Notes under the pieces: generated by a model
Told to the model about the DNA's origin: nothing
The model's database searches: none
What the model saw: only the letters and a program-made list of their open reading frames with translations
Shown here: piece by piece, positions 17,473-26,065 of the stretch
How the letters are laid out: each line of letters starts with the position of its first letter
Numbering within the stretch: the first letter of the stretch is position 1
Program-made: the position numbers and the translations under genes
Assembly (NCBI RefSeq): GCF_039543505.1
Contig: NZ_BAABJW010000002.1
Location: 1-64,000 of the forward strand
Reading direction: 5' to 3'
Length of the DNA: 64,000 bases
Origin: Litoribaculum gwangyangense
GTDB taxonomy: Bacteria; Bacteroidota; Bacteroidia; Flavobacteriales; Flavobacteriaceae

Positions 17473-17745
17473 TTATCGTTTAGAAATTTTATTGTGTGTT
17501 ATTTGTTTTTGTCTGCTACATTTAAAACGTCCTTTTTCAAAAGCCCTTAGTTTTTCATGTTTTGTTTTTCTACCTTGAACACGCTTTCTCCACATTTTAA
17601 AACTGTTGGGTTTCATTTCAGTTCTCATAAGCGTGATGACATCTTGCTCTTTTAAACCAAATTGATATTCAATGGATTCAAAAGTAGTCCGGTCTTCCCA
17701 GGCCATTTCAATAATTCTATCTTTTTCCTCAATAGTTAAATTCAT
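17473..17745 (-). CDS. TIGR03643 family small protein
   Basis: The 90-residue basic protein fits TIGR03643: EKDRIIEMAWEDRTTFESIE, FGLKEQDVITLMRTEMKPNS and FKMWRKRVQGRKTKHEKL. The first half looks like a helix-turn-helix, the tail is Arg/Lys-rich. The family is found almost only beside photolyase and cryptochrome genes, as here. Its ATG overlaps the stop codon of the 142-residue protein upstream (ATGA). The exact role is unknown; nucleic-acid binding is plausible. Confidence 0.9.
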   Translation of the reverse strand: MNLTIEEKDRIIEMAWEDRTTFESIEYQFGLKEQDVITLMRTEMKPNSFKMWRKRVQGRKTKHEKLRAFEKGRFKCSRQKQITHNKISKR

Positions 17746-18170
17746 GAATATTGAAAATCGTATTGCATATCATATTTAATTTTTTCGTCTAATAGTTTGC
17801 TAAAAAAGCCCTTATTTTCTCTAAAAGTTTTGGTATCCTTAAAGTGAATGAAACGACCTTGTGCATGAATACTTGCGCCATTTGTTTTATAAAGAACCAA
17901 GTGATAGTATGGGATAGCCCACGTAAAGTTTTTAAGGCCTTTATTGATGTAAACCAAAATACCACCTGTTCGTAACTCTATATTGGCATAATTAATATCA
18001 GATACTGAGTTTAAATAGGGTTGTAGATTTGGACTGACTTCATCTATAATCATCCGCTTACTGCCTATACCATTCAATTTAAATGATTCAAGAATAGAAA
18101 ATGGTTTACCCACCAAATCATTTATTAGTGATTTGTTTTCTTTATTTGTATATGTCGAGTCTAGTATCAT
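17742..18170 (-). CDS. Hypothetical protein heading the second photoreactivation operon
   Basis: This 142-residue cytoplasmic protein begins MILDSTYTNKENKSLINDLV and has predicted beta strands (GGILVYINKG, FTWAIPYYHLVLYK) resembling a small PH- or cystatin-like barrel. I do not recognise a named family. It is the first gene of the operon running to 12407 and its promoter carries the inverted-repeat operator shared with the TetR gene, so it should respond to the same signal. It overlaps the TIGR03643 gene by 4 bases. Confidence 0.75.
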   Translation of the reverse strand: MILDSTYTNKENKSLINDLVGKPFSILESFKLNGIGSKRMIIDEVSPNLQPYLNSVSDINYANIELRTGGILVYINKGLKNFTWAIPYYHLVLYKTNGASIHAQGRFIHFKDTKTFRENKGFFSKLLDEKIKYDMQYDFQYS

Positions 18171-18187
18171 AAAACTTATATCTTAAT

Positions 18188-18230
18188 CAAATATACAAAA
18201 TGTTTAACAATAATTAAATAAAGTTAAACA
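18188..18230 (-). promoter_or_regulatory. Promoter and TetR-type operator of the 12.4-18.2 kb operon
   Basis: On the minus strand a perfect inverted repeat TGTTTAAC (18223-18230 as its complement) -N14- GTTAAACA (18201-18208) is followed 5 bases later by TATATTTG (18188-18195), a -7 box. The same inverted repeat, the same 14-base spacer and nearly the same distance to a -7 box occur before the TetR gene at 26740-26783. The site lies 18 bases upstream of the start codon, so binding there would block transcription. Confidence 0.75.
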
Positions 18231-18266
18231 AAATATCTTATTTGTGTATAAGTTTTATTTATGAAT

Positions 18267-19748
18267 TTATGTTTTTGAAGTATTTTTTCTAACCGTATGT
18301 GTTTTCAAAATGCGTAAACTTTCGGCTTTCACCAATTTATCGTTACGCATGTTCCATAAAATATCGGAAGCATTTTTTCTTGTGGAGTCAATATCTACAA
18401 TAGGTTTGGGATAATGAATGCCTAATTTAAAGTTATAGAATTCTTGTTCTAACTCTGTCATCAAATAGGGTTGATGTGCAAAAGGTATGTCTAAATCTTT
18501 AAGTTCCGGCACCCATTTTTTTATGAAAGTTGCTTTAGGGTCATATTCTAAACTATTTTTAACCGGATTGTAAATTCTTAGCATATTTATACCTGTTTCC
18601 CCAGCCTGCATTTGCAATTGTGGAAAATGAATACCGGGTTCAAAATCTAAAAACATTTGAGATAAATGCGTGGTGGCTTCTTGCCAGGGTTGCCATAGAT
18701 TATGAGTGAAAAATGATACTACCAAAGCACGCATTCTAAAGTTTAAGTACCCTGTTTCATTTAAGCAACGCATGCATGCATCTACCAAAGGATATCCTGT
18801 ATAACCAGTTTCCCAAGCTTTTTGATAGGTTTTTGATACACTTTTTTTAAGTTTATGAAACCCCTTATTGATACTGGCTTCTTCCATGGTGTGTTCCATT
18901 TCGAATTTTTGTACAAAATGGGATTGCCAGCGTAAGCGCGACATAAAAGCATCTAAAGCTTTTTTATATTTAGATGTTTTTTTTAAATGATTAGCTTGAT
19001 TATATACTTCTCTAACTGACAGGTTGCCCCATGAAAGATATGGAGAAATTCTGCTGCAACTGGTTCTAGCCAATTCTGGTTTTGAAATATTGAACATATA
19101 ATCTTTGTGACGCTCATTGAAAAAGGATGATAAATATTTTAAGGCTGTTGTGCGACCACCTTTTTGAAATGGTGTATCTATCTTCGTATTTAAATCAGTG
19201 ACTTTAAAATTTTCTTCTAGCTTTTCAATCTCATCAATGGTTAATAATTGGTTTGATTCTGGTGTAAAGGGTAGTGGCTCTATTTCAAAAAAAGTGTCAC
19301 ACCATGCCATCCATTGTTCTCTGTCTTTTAAACCACGTTGCACACCATTGTTAATATTTTCATGCCAATTTATTAAGTTGTTTTTGCAGAATCGCTTAAA
19401 GGATTTGTCTCTATTAAAGGTTACTAGAATACCTGTTTCTTGATGGGAATAGACATCCTTAATATGATATTGTGATAATAACTGATTTACAGTTGCAATA
19501 ATATCAGAATTAACCGCTAAAACTTTTGAGTTATAAGGTTTCAATTCATTATTTAAGTCAACTATCGATTGTTTAACAAAATCCCAATGGCGTTGGCTGT
19601 AATGAGGATCGTTTATTAGGAGTTGTTCAAAAACATAAAGCAATAACACACGTTTTCCTGAGGCCAAAGCATTAAAAATAGCCTCATTATCTTGCAAGCG
19701 CAGGTCGCGTTTTAGCCAAACTACATGTAAATTAGGTTTAGTATTCAT
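18267..19748 (-). CDS. Divergent photolyase/cryptochrome (FAD-binding)
   Basis: The 493-residue protein has both photolyase domains: antenna domain from HVVWLKRDLRLQDNEAIFNA and FAD domain with ARTSCSRISPYLSWGNLSVR, RLRWQSHFVQKFEMEH, GYTGYPLVDACMRCLNETGY and RALVVSFFTHNLWQPW. The region that in CPD photolyases reads ASNVGNWQW is here PGIHFPQLQMQAGETG, so the conserved Asn near FAD and the local Trp are replaced. It may be a distinct photolyase class or a photoreceptor. Its start overlaps the end of the FeS-type photolyase gene by 11 bases; it is the last gene of the first operon. Confidence 0.88.
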   Translation of the reverse strand: MNTKPNLHVVWLKRDLRLQDNEAIFNALASGKRVLLLYVFEQLLINDPHYSQRHWDFVKQSIVDLNNELKPYNSKVLAVNSDIIATVNQLLSQYHIKDVYSHQETGILVTFNRDKSFKRFCKNNLINWHENINNGVQRGLKDREQWMAWCDTFFEIEPLPFTPESNQLLTIDEIEKLEENFKVTDLNTKIDTPFQKGGRTTALKYLSSFFNERHKDYMFNISKPELARTSCSRISPYLSWGNLSVREVYNQANHLKKTSKYKKALDAFMSRLRWQSHFVQKFEMEHTMEEASINKGFHKLKKSVSKTYQKAWETGYTGYPLVDACMRCLNETGYLNFRMRALVVSFFTHNLWQPWQEATTHLSQMFLDFEPGIHFPQLQMQAGETGINMLRIYNPVKNSLEYDPKATFIKKWVPELKDLDIPFAHQPYLMTELEQEFYNFKLGIHYPKPIVDIDSTRKNASDILWNMRNDKLVKAESLRILKTHTVRKNTSKT

Positions 19749-21270
19749 GGGGATTTTCTATTATGTGTTTTGCTTTTTCTTTTAAGTTGTTCAGTTCTTC
19801 CTTGTCCATTTTGTCCAATAGGCTATACATCATGCCCATTCTAAAATTATTACCCAGTTGTGGGCGTTTATCATCTAAAAAGTTCCAATACAGGCTATTA
19901 AACGGACAAGCATCATCCTCGGTTTTTTTATTTTTATTGTAATAGCAATCGGAACAATAATTACTCATTTTATTGATGTAAGACCCAGAAGAAACGTATG
20001 GCTTGGTTGCAATGATGCCACCATCGGCAAACTGGCTCATGCCTCTGGTATTGGTAAGTTGTACCCATTCAATAGCATCTATGTAAATGCCAAGGTACCA
20101 GTCGTCCACTTCATCAGGATTCGTTTGCGTTAAAAGGGCATAATTACCAGTAATCATAAGACGTTGTATGTGATGCGCGTACCCATTATCCAATGAATTA
20201 TTTATGGCATTTTTTAGGCAATTCATTTTCGTGTTTCCTGTCCAGAAAAATTCAGGGAGTTTGGTATGGTTATCAAGCTCGTTTTTTTGTTTATAATCTG
20301 GCATGAACGCCCAATACATACCGCGCATATATTCGCGCCAACCTATAATTTGTCTTATAAAGCCTTCTACTTGCGAAATATCTATATCATCTCCATGCTT
20401 GCGGTAGAAGTTCATTACAGTCTTGACAATATCTTTGGGTGAAATTAATTTCAAATTCATAGCAAATGATAACCTTGAATGAAAAAGATATTCCTCATCG
20501 GTGTGCATAGCGTCTTGATAATCGCCAAAATGGATGAGCAAATGTTCGCAAAAATACTTGAGTTGCTCTAAAGCCTGAACCCTAGTTTTGGGGTAGTTAA
20601 AGGTTTTGGTAATAAATCTGCCAATGGTTTTAATTTGGGCTTTCTCAATGTCTTTTACAATTTCACTAACGTCATTTTTAAATAATTTATAAGGTGGAAT
20701 TTCTACATCGCCTTTCCATTTGTTTCTATTGCTTTTATCGTAATTCCATTTACCACCTTCGGGTTGATCGCCAACCATCAATATATCGTGTTTTTTGCGC
20801 ATGTCTCTATAGAAATTTTCCATGAGATATTGCTTTTTGCCTTTAAAGAATTGCTCTAAATCGTTGCGCTTAGTATAAAAATGTTCTGAAGAAACCGTAC
20901 TGGATTTAATATTTAATTCTTTACAAAAATTGGCTAATTGTAAATCCAAACGATATTCATCTGGCAACATATATTCAAAAGCTTCAATACTATGTTCTTT
21001 GATTAAATTTGATAGATTTTTAGCTAAATTTCGGGTGTTATTTTCATCATTTATTTTATAATAAACCACTTGATGACCTTGAGATTTTAAATCATGAGCA
21101 AACTGGCGCATGGCTGCAAAAAAACCTATCACTTTTTGAATGTGATGTTTCACATAGTCGGTTTCTTGTCGCATCTCAAAAAGGCAATACAGCACTTCAT
21201 CATTGGTTTCTTTGAACCAGGTGTGTTTGATATTGAGTTGATCGCCTAATATGAGTCTGAGTGTTTTCAT
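19738..21270 (-). CDS. FeS-type photolyase/cryptochrome (FeS-BCP, prokaryotic 6-4 type)
   Basis: This 510-residue protein starts with LRLILGDQLNIKHTWF, the signature of the bacterial FeS-BCP/CryB group, and not with the FRRDLR motif. The C-terminal half contains IIGWREYMRGMYWAFMPDY and TQTNPDEVDDWYLGIYIDA. Four Cys expected to ligate a 4Fe-4S cluster are visible: one in KMNCLKNAI, two in YCSDCYYN and one in DACPFN. Characterised members repair 6-4 photoproducts. It abuts the DASH gene directly upstream and overlaps the next photolyase. Confidence 0.93.
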   Translation of the reverse strand: MKTLRLILGDQLNIKHTWFKETNDEVLYCLFEMRQETDYVKHHIQKVIGFFAAMRQFAHDLKSQGHQVVYYKINDENNTRNLAKNLSNLIKEHSIEAFEYMLPDEYRLDLQLANFCKELNIKSSTVSSEHFYTKRNDLEQFFKGKKQYLMENFYRDMRKKHDILMVGDQPEGGKWNYDKSNRNKWKGDVEIPPYKLFKNDVSEIVKDIEKAQIKTIGRFITKTFNYPKTRVQALEQLKYFCEHLLIHFGDYQDAMHTDEEYLFHSRLSFAMNLKLISPKDIVKTVMNFYRKHGDDIDISQVEGFIRQIIGWREYMRGMYWAFMPDYKQKNELDNHTKLPEFFWTGNTKMNCLKNAINNSLDNGYAHHIQRLMITGNYALLTQTNPDEVDDWYLGIYIDAIEWVQLTNTRGMSQFADGGIIATKPYVSSGSYINKMSNYCSDCYYNKNKKTEDDACPFNSLYWNFLDDKRPQLGNNFRMGMMYSLLDKMDKEELNNLKEKAKHIIENPHEY

Positions 21271-22581
21271 TTAAAATAAAGTTTCCTGAAGCCATAATTT
21301 TTGAAACTTTCCATTGGTATCATAGCGTTCAGCCTGTAAATCCACATTAAATTTTCTGTCTCTGGGATCGTTTCCAACACCTGCAACGTACATCCAATTT
21401 CCGTAATTGCTATGCACATCATAATCAATAAGTAATGATTCAAAATAGGCAGCACCAATCCTCCAATCCAACAACAAGTCTTTGGCAAAAAATGAGGCTA
21501 CGTTTTGTCTTCCCCGGTTGCTCATCCAGCCTGTTTTTTTAAGTTCAATCATGTTGGCATTCACAAAACTCGATTTTGTTTCACCATCAATCCATTTGTG
21601 AACCAGTTTTTTATCGGTTTCCCAATCGTAGTTTTTGTAAAGAATACCGCCAATTTTAAAAATATCATTTCCATGTTTTAATGAGATGTATTTAAAATAA
21701 TCGCGCCAAATGAGCTCAAAAATGAGCCAGTAAGTGGAATCGTTTTTATAATATTCTTTTTCAAACTGCTTTACCTGCCAATAAATTGTTCTGGCGGACA
21801 TACTACCATTAGCCAACCACGGTGAAAATTTTGAACTATAATCAGTACCTACAAGTCCGTTTCTTGTTTTTTTATAAACCCCTAATTTTTTGGTTTCGAA
21901 AAAATAGTCTTCCAATCTTTTTAACGCCGTTATTTCACCACCTTTAAAAGGAAAAGCAGAATTTTTAGGAGTTTCAAAGGGCTCAAAATCTAAATCTTCG
22001 AGTGATGGAATTTTGGTGTTATTTTCAATGCCAATAATTTTTTCTACTGGATGATTTTGTTGGGAAACTTTAACTTTACTGTTTTTTTCAACCTGTTTTC
22101 TGAAATTCGTGAATACCTGTGGAATATCAGAAAATGACATGTGGATATCTTCAGGATGGTATAGAAACTGGTCATAAATTTCATGGAATTTTACATCACT
22201 TGAAACAGAAGATTTTACATTATTCAAAACGTTAACTTCTTCACTAGTCCATTCTTTTTGCAGGTAGATTGATTTAATATCATGAGTTTCTACTAAATCT
22301 TTGATATGGTTTTCTGGTTTTTCGTAAAATACAAACAATTCAATATTGAGTTTTTTAAGATTTTCTTTTAAAACCCCAACCGTTTCTATTAAAAATTTTG
22401 CTCTAAACTTCTCGGTTTTCTTAAATCCGAATTTCCCTATTTTAAAATGTCTCGGATCAAAATAATAACAAGCGATAACTGATTTGTGCCGGGTAATAGC
22501 TTGGTTTAAAACGCTATTATCTTGAACTCTTAAATCGTTTCTAAACCAAACTAAAGCTATGTCGTTTTGTTTCTCCTGCAT
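21271..22581 (-). CDS. Cryptochrome DASH
   Basis: The 436-residue protein has DASH-family features: ALVWFRNDLRVQDNSVLNQA at the N-terminus, FPFKGGEITALKRLEDYFFE, a WRDYFKYISLKHG segment, and C-terminal VHSNYGNWMYVAGVGNDPRD followed by FNVDLQAERYD. DASH proteins bind FAD and methenyl-THF and repair dimers in single-stranded DNA or act in light sensing. It overlaps the DUF2256 gene by 25 bases and is followed at once by the FeS-type gene. Confidence 0.95.
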   Translation of the reverse strand: MQEKQNDIALVWFRNDLRVQDNSVLNQAITRHKSVIACYYFDPRHFKIGKFGFKKTEKFRAKFLIETVGVLKENLKKLNIELFVFYEKPENHIKDLVETHDIKSIYLQKEWTSEEVNVLNNVKSSVSSDVKFHEIYDQFLYHPEDIHMSFSDIPQVFTNFRKQVEKNSKVKVSQQNHPVEKIIGIENNTKIPSLEDLDFEPFETPKNSAFPFKGGEITALKRLEDYFFETKKLGVYKKTRNGLVGTDYSSKFSPWLANGSMSARTIYWQVKQFEKEYYKNDSTYWLIFELIWRDYFKYISLKHGNDIFKIGGILYKNYDWETDKKLVHKWIDGETKSSFVNANMIELKKTGWMSNRGRQNVASFFAKDLLLDWRIGAAYFESLLIDYDVHSNYGNWMYVAGVGNDPRDRKFNVDLQAERYDTNGKFQKLWLQETLF

Positions 22582-22700
22582 TTTTCACTGCAATATTTTA
22601 CATGTTCCCAATTCTTTTCCCACTTTTTACGCCAACTAAATGGTAAACCACAAGTATTACATATTTTGGTTGGTAAATGTTGTTTCTTTGGTTTAGACAT
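22557..22700 (-). CDS. DUF2256 small zinc-ribbon protein
   Basis: This 47-residue frame encodes a protein beginning MSKPKKQHLPTKICNTCGLP and containing two Cys pairs (CNTC and YCSEKC) around a Trp-rich basic core FSWRKKWEKNW. This is the DUF2256 pattern, a small zinc-ribbon-like family almost always encoded beside cryptochrome/photolyase genes. It overlaps the SDR stop by 8 bases and the DASH start by 25 bases, so the three are one transcript. Function unknown. Confidence 0.9.
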   Translation of the reverse strand: MSKPKKQHLPTKICNTCGLPFSWRKKWEKNWEHVKYCSEKCRRNKTT

Positions 22701-24117
22701 CTACCAATTTGTTAATCATACCCCTGAAGATAAACCCATGGAACGGCAATACACTATACCAATACAATCGACCCCAAAGTCCTCGTGGCCTAAAAGTGGC
22801 CGTTTGTTTAAGCAAACCATCCTCAATTTTAAACTCTAACCATGCTTCTCCAGGTAATCGCATTTCGGCGTATAACAACAGTTTTTTTTGGGTTTTATCT
22901 GCAAAAATAACCCGCCAAAAATCAAGTGCATCTCCTGTATCGAGTTGCGATACATGCGTTCTTCCACGTCTCAAGCCTATACCACCAACCATTTTATCCA
23001 TGTATCCTCTTATTTTCCATAAAAATGTCCCGTAGTACCAACCGGTCGTACCACCAATTCGCCAAATTTTATCCAAGGTTTTTTCGGTGTCTTTTATTTG
23101 TCTTTCTTTATAATCCTTAAAACAACCGTATTTTGGAACATTGATATATTTGTGAAAATTGTTTCGTAACCTACCACTACTAATCATGGAATCTTTCCAA
23201 CTGGAAATAATACTGTTTTGTTCTATTTTTTCAAAAGCGAGTTTAACCGCTTGTTTGTATGTTAACGGATTCACGCCTAATTTCTCATTGATATCACTCG
23301 GTTTTCCTATAATTTGAATACCCATGCTGTCAACTAACGAAGATGCTAATTTATAGGAGGTTGATGTAACAAAATACAGCCAGTAGGATGATAATTTTGG
23401 CGTCATAACAGGAACCGTTAAAATATAACGCTTTAAATTTCGAACCTCTGCAAATTGAAGCAACAACTGTTTATATGTTAGAATTTCAGGACCGAAAACA
23501 TCATACGATTTGTTATATAAATCTTTATTTCCAGCGGCGCCATATAAAAACGATAAAACATCTCTTACGGCCAATGGCTGCGTTTTTGTGTTCAACCATT
23601 TTGGGGCAATCATAAAAGGGAGTTTTTCAACCAAATCTCTTATGATTTCAAAGGAAGAACTTCCTGAGCCTACAATAATACCAGCTTTAAAAATGGTAGT
23701 AGCGTATTTTTTTGAATGTAAAATTTCTTCCACATTTTTTCTGGAGCGTAAATGTTTGGAGAGTTCTTTTTCGTTGGTAATACCACTTAAATAGATAACC
23801 TGTTGCGTATTGGTGGTTTCAATATAATTCTTAAAATTGATGGCACATGTTTCTTCCAGTGTTTCAAAATTATTTGAAGAATTGGACATGGAATGTATCA
23901 AATAATAGGCTACATCAATATCTTTAGGGATGTTTTTAAGTGTCTCTGGTTTTAAAAAATCGGCTTCAACAATATTAATTAATTCTTCCTCTAGATAACT
24001 TTTATCTGCACGTAATTTATCTCTAACTGCGCAAACTACATGATGACCTTCGTTGATAAGAAACGGAATGAGTCGTTTCCCAATGTAGCCCGTAGCACCT
24101 GTTACAAGAATAGTCAT
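22693..24117 (-). CDS. SDR/NmrA-like epimerase with C-terminal DUF2867 domain
   Basis: The 474-residue protein joins two domains. Residues 1 to about 300 form an atypical SDR/NAD(P)-binding domain with TILVTGATGYIGKRLIPFL, DVAYYLIHSM and VIYLSGITNE. The C-terminal part (from about 330) matches DUF2867: IWRIGGTTGWYYGTFLWKIR, LDTGDALDFWRV and LYAEMRLPGEAWLEFKI, ending FRPRGLWGRLYWYSVLPFH. The substrate is unknown; such proteins recur in photolyase islands. It starts exactly where the flavin reductase gene stops. Confidence 0.9.
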   Translation of the reverse strand: MTILVTGATGYIGKRLIPFLINEGHHVVCAVRDKLRADKSYLEEELINIVEADFLKPETLKNIPKDIDVAYYLIHSMSNSSNNFETLEETCAINFKNYIETTNTQQVIYLSGITNEKELSKHLRSRKNVEEILHSKKYATTIFKAGIIVGSGSSSFEIIRDLVEKLPFMIAPKWLNTKTQPLAVRDVLSFLYGAAGNKDLYNKSYDVFGPEILTYKQLLLQFAEVRNLKRYILTVPVMTPKLSSYWLYFVTSTSYKLASSLVDSMGIQIIGKPSDINEKLGVNPLTYKQAVKLAFEKIEQNSIISSWKDSMISSGRLRNNFHKYINVPKYGCFKDYKERQIKDTEKTLDKIWRIGGTTGWYYGTFLWKIRGYMDKMVGGIGLRRGRTHVSQLDTGDALDFWRVIFADKTQKKLLLYAEMRLPGEAWLEFKIEDGLLKQTATFRPRGLWGRLYWYSVLPFHGFIFRGMINKLVDV

Positions 24118-24749
24118 TAGTCATGGGTTTGTAATTTTGGTCTTTGGTAACCAAAACGTGTGTTGGCTTGAGGAATAGCATACCCATCTAAACCATTTAT
24201 TGCTGCTATGTTGGCTTTTGAAAGGTTCACAAAACCATCATCTTCAATAAGAATATCTTTAACATAGAGCCCAATTATTTTACCGATTACCAAAATGGTA
24301 TTATTAGCTTTGATATCATACTCCTCAACAAATTTCATAGCCATTTGTATGGGGGCATCTTTTACAAAAGGTGCTTGAAAATTATTTCTGTATTCAGAGT
24401 TTAAATTGGTGACATCGAATTCAGAAATAGATGCATCATATTTTGCGGAAGTATGATGTGCATCTTCAAGGATATTTTTATGAATATGGTTAAGGGTGTA
24501 ATAACCAGTTTCCTTCAGGTTTTCATAGGTGTTTCTTATTACAGTGGTAGGTCTTAGAAAAAAACCTAACATCGCAGGGCTTGAGCCAATATGGGTTACA
24601 GAGCTAAAAACAGCAACATTTTCAATACCATTCCCTGACCTTGTACCAATTAAATTAGCAGATTTATATCCGGAGCAACTATTTATTAAGTTGATTTTAT
24701 AGATATGATTGAGGTTTTCAATAGTATTTTCATCAAAATACTTCATCAT
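24117..24749 (-). CDS. Flavin reductase family protein
   Basis: The 210-residue protein has the split-barrel FMN-binding pattern: LINSCSGYKSANLIGTRSGN, FSSVTHIGSSPAMLGFFLRP and a central NTYENLKETGYYTLNHI, all typical of flavin reductase-like domains that bind FMN/FAD. In this operon it might supply reduced flavin to the FAD-dependent photolyases; that is inference. Its start overlaps the stop of the AarF gene by 4 bases and its stop shares a base with the SDR start. Confidence 0.9.
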   Translation of the reverse strand: MMKYFDENTIENLNHIYKINLINSCSGYKSANLIGTRSGNGIENVAVFSSVTHIGSSPAMLGFFLRPTTVIRNTYENLKETGYYTLNHIHKNILEDAHHTSAKYDASISEFDVTNLNSEYRNNFQAPFVKDAPIQMAMKFVEEYDIKANNTILVIGKIIGLYVKDILIEDDGFVNLSKANIAAINGLDGYAIPQANTRFGYQRPKLQTHD

Positions 24750-26056
24750 AAGGTGTTAAAGTTATTTATTTTAATGTTTTCGGCTTTTAAATCAAACATC
24801 AAATTATACAAACCAAAAAATGTTCTATTTATATAAATGAAATGTTTCGAACCCCGATTGCCATTCATCTTTTTCAAGTCGGTACTTTTTGAATAGCGTT
24901 CACCCAATTCTGCTATTTTCCCAAAGAAATCTGCATTCGAAAAGTCAAAAATTTCAGCATGAAACGGCTTAGTAAACACGCTCAGCATGTCATGGAACAT
25001 TTCGGTAAAAAAGTCTAATTCTTCTTTGGTGTCGTCATCACGAAGTATTTCCAATTCATACATTTTTTGCACAAAAACTTTCTTGTCTTCAATACTTTCC
25101 TTTTTTGCTAATTCAAAATAGGGTGTATAAAATTCCATAGGAATGATTTTCATACACCCGAAATCTAACGCTATTAATTCTCCTTTTTCTGATATTAAAA
25201 AATTTCCCGGATGGGGGTCTGCATGTACTTTTTTAAGTGAATGTATTTGAAACATGTAAAAGTCCCAAAGTGCTTGCCCAATCCTGTTTGCTTTTTCTTT
25301 ATTGGTGTTATGTGCTGTAAATTCAGAAAGATGCTCACCAACCATGTAATCCATAGTAATGATTCTTTCAGAGGACAAATCTTCGTAATAATTGGGAAAC
25401 TTTAAATTTGGGATGTGATTACAAGCGGAGGCAATCTCCTTACTTTGTTCCACTTCCAAAATATAATTGGTTTCTTCAACGAGTTTATTTTCAACCTCTT
25501 TGAAGTATTTGTCGGAATCTTTCCCTTTGATGTTAAACATACTCATAGCTATGGGTTTTACCATTGCCAAATCGGAAGCAATACTCTCCGCAACTCCTGG
25601 ATATTGGATTTTCACAGCAAGTTTTCTCCCGTTTTTTTCAGCTAGATGCACTTGGCCGATGCTAGCTGCGTTTACAGAAGTTGCGTTAAAAGTATCGAAT
25701 ATGTCATTGGGATGTTTCCCAAAATATTTTTTAAAAGTTTTGATGACTAAAGGGGGTGATAATGGTGGCACCGAGAATTGTGCCAACGAAAATTTTTCAA
25801 CGAAAGCTTGTGGTAAAATGCTCTTTTCCATGCTGAGCATTTGTGCCACTTTTAAAGCACTCCCTTTCAGTTGCTTTAATCCGTCATAAATGTCAGAAGC
25901 ATTATTTTTATTCAATCGTTCTTTGGCTTCTTCTTCGGTATTAACAATCTTATCACCGTAATATTTAAGGTAATTAACGCCCACTTTGGCGCCTGTAGAA
26001 ACCAATTTTGTAGCTCTTTGAATCTTTGAAGTAGGTATTTTATCTATGGTTTTCAT
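24746..26056 (-). CDS. ABC1/AarF/UbiB-type atypical protein kinase
   Basis: The 436-residue protein has the UbiB-like kinase features: the KxGQ-like N-terminal motif in LKGSALKVAQMLSME, the Ala-rich loop replacement TSVNAASIGQVHLAE, a catalytic Lys in RKLAVKIQYPGV, the HADPHPGNFLI catalytic loop and the ALDFGCMK metal motif. Members act in quinone/prenyl-lipid metabolism and stress. No transmembrane helices are evident at the C-terminus. It is the second gene of the TetR-headed operon, 9 bases after the regulator. Confidence 0.93.
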   Translation of the reverse strand: MKTIDKIPTSKIQRATKLVSTGAKVGVNYLKYYGDKIVNTEEEAKERLNKNNASDIYDGLKQLKGSALKVAQMLSMEKSILPQAFVEKFSLAQFSVPPLSPPLVIKTFKKYFGKHPNDIFDTFNATSVNAASIGQVHLAEKNGRKLAVKIQYPGVAESIASDLAMVKPIAMSMFNIKGKDSDKYFKEVENKLVEETNYILEVEQSKEIASACNHIPNLKFPNYYEDLSSERIITMDYMVGEHLSEFTAHNTNKEKANRIGQALWDFYMFQIHSLKKVHADPHPGNFLISEKGELIALDFGCMKIIPMEFYTPYFELAKKESIEDKKVFVQKMYELEILRDDDTKEELDFFTEMFHDMLSVFTKPFHAEIFDFSNADFFGKIAELGERYSKSTDLKKMNGNRGSKHFIYINRTFFGLYNLMFDLKAENIKINNFNTL

Positions 26057-26065
26057 ACAATTGAA

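Noticed and set aside
18240..18266. Extra TGTTTAAC-type operator sites in other intergenic regions of the island
   Set aside because: Checked the gaps at 12312-12406, 13751-13801, 16365-16497 and 27922-28134; no second half-site with the 14-base spacer was found.
22709..23794. Plus-strand ORFs of 60-108 residues opposite the SDR/DUF2867 gene
   Set aside because: They lie entirely inside a real gene and show no start context, signal peptide or family similarity.
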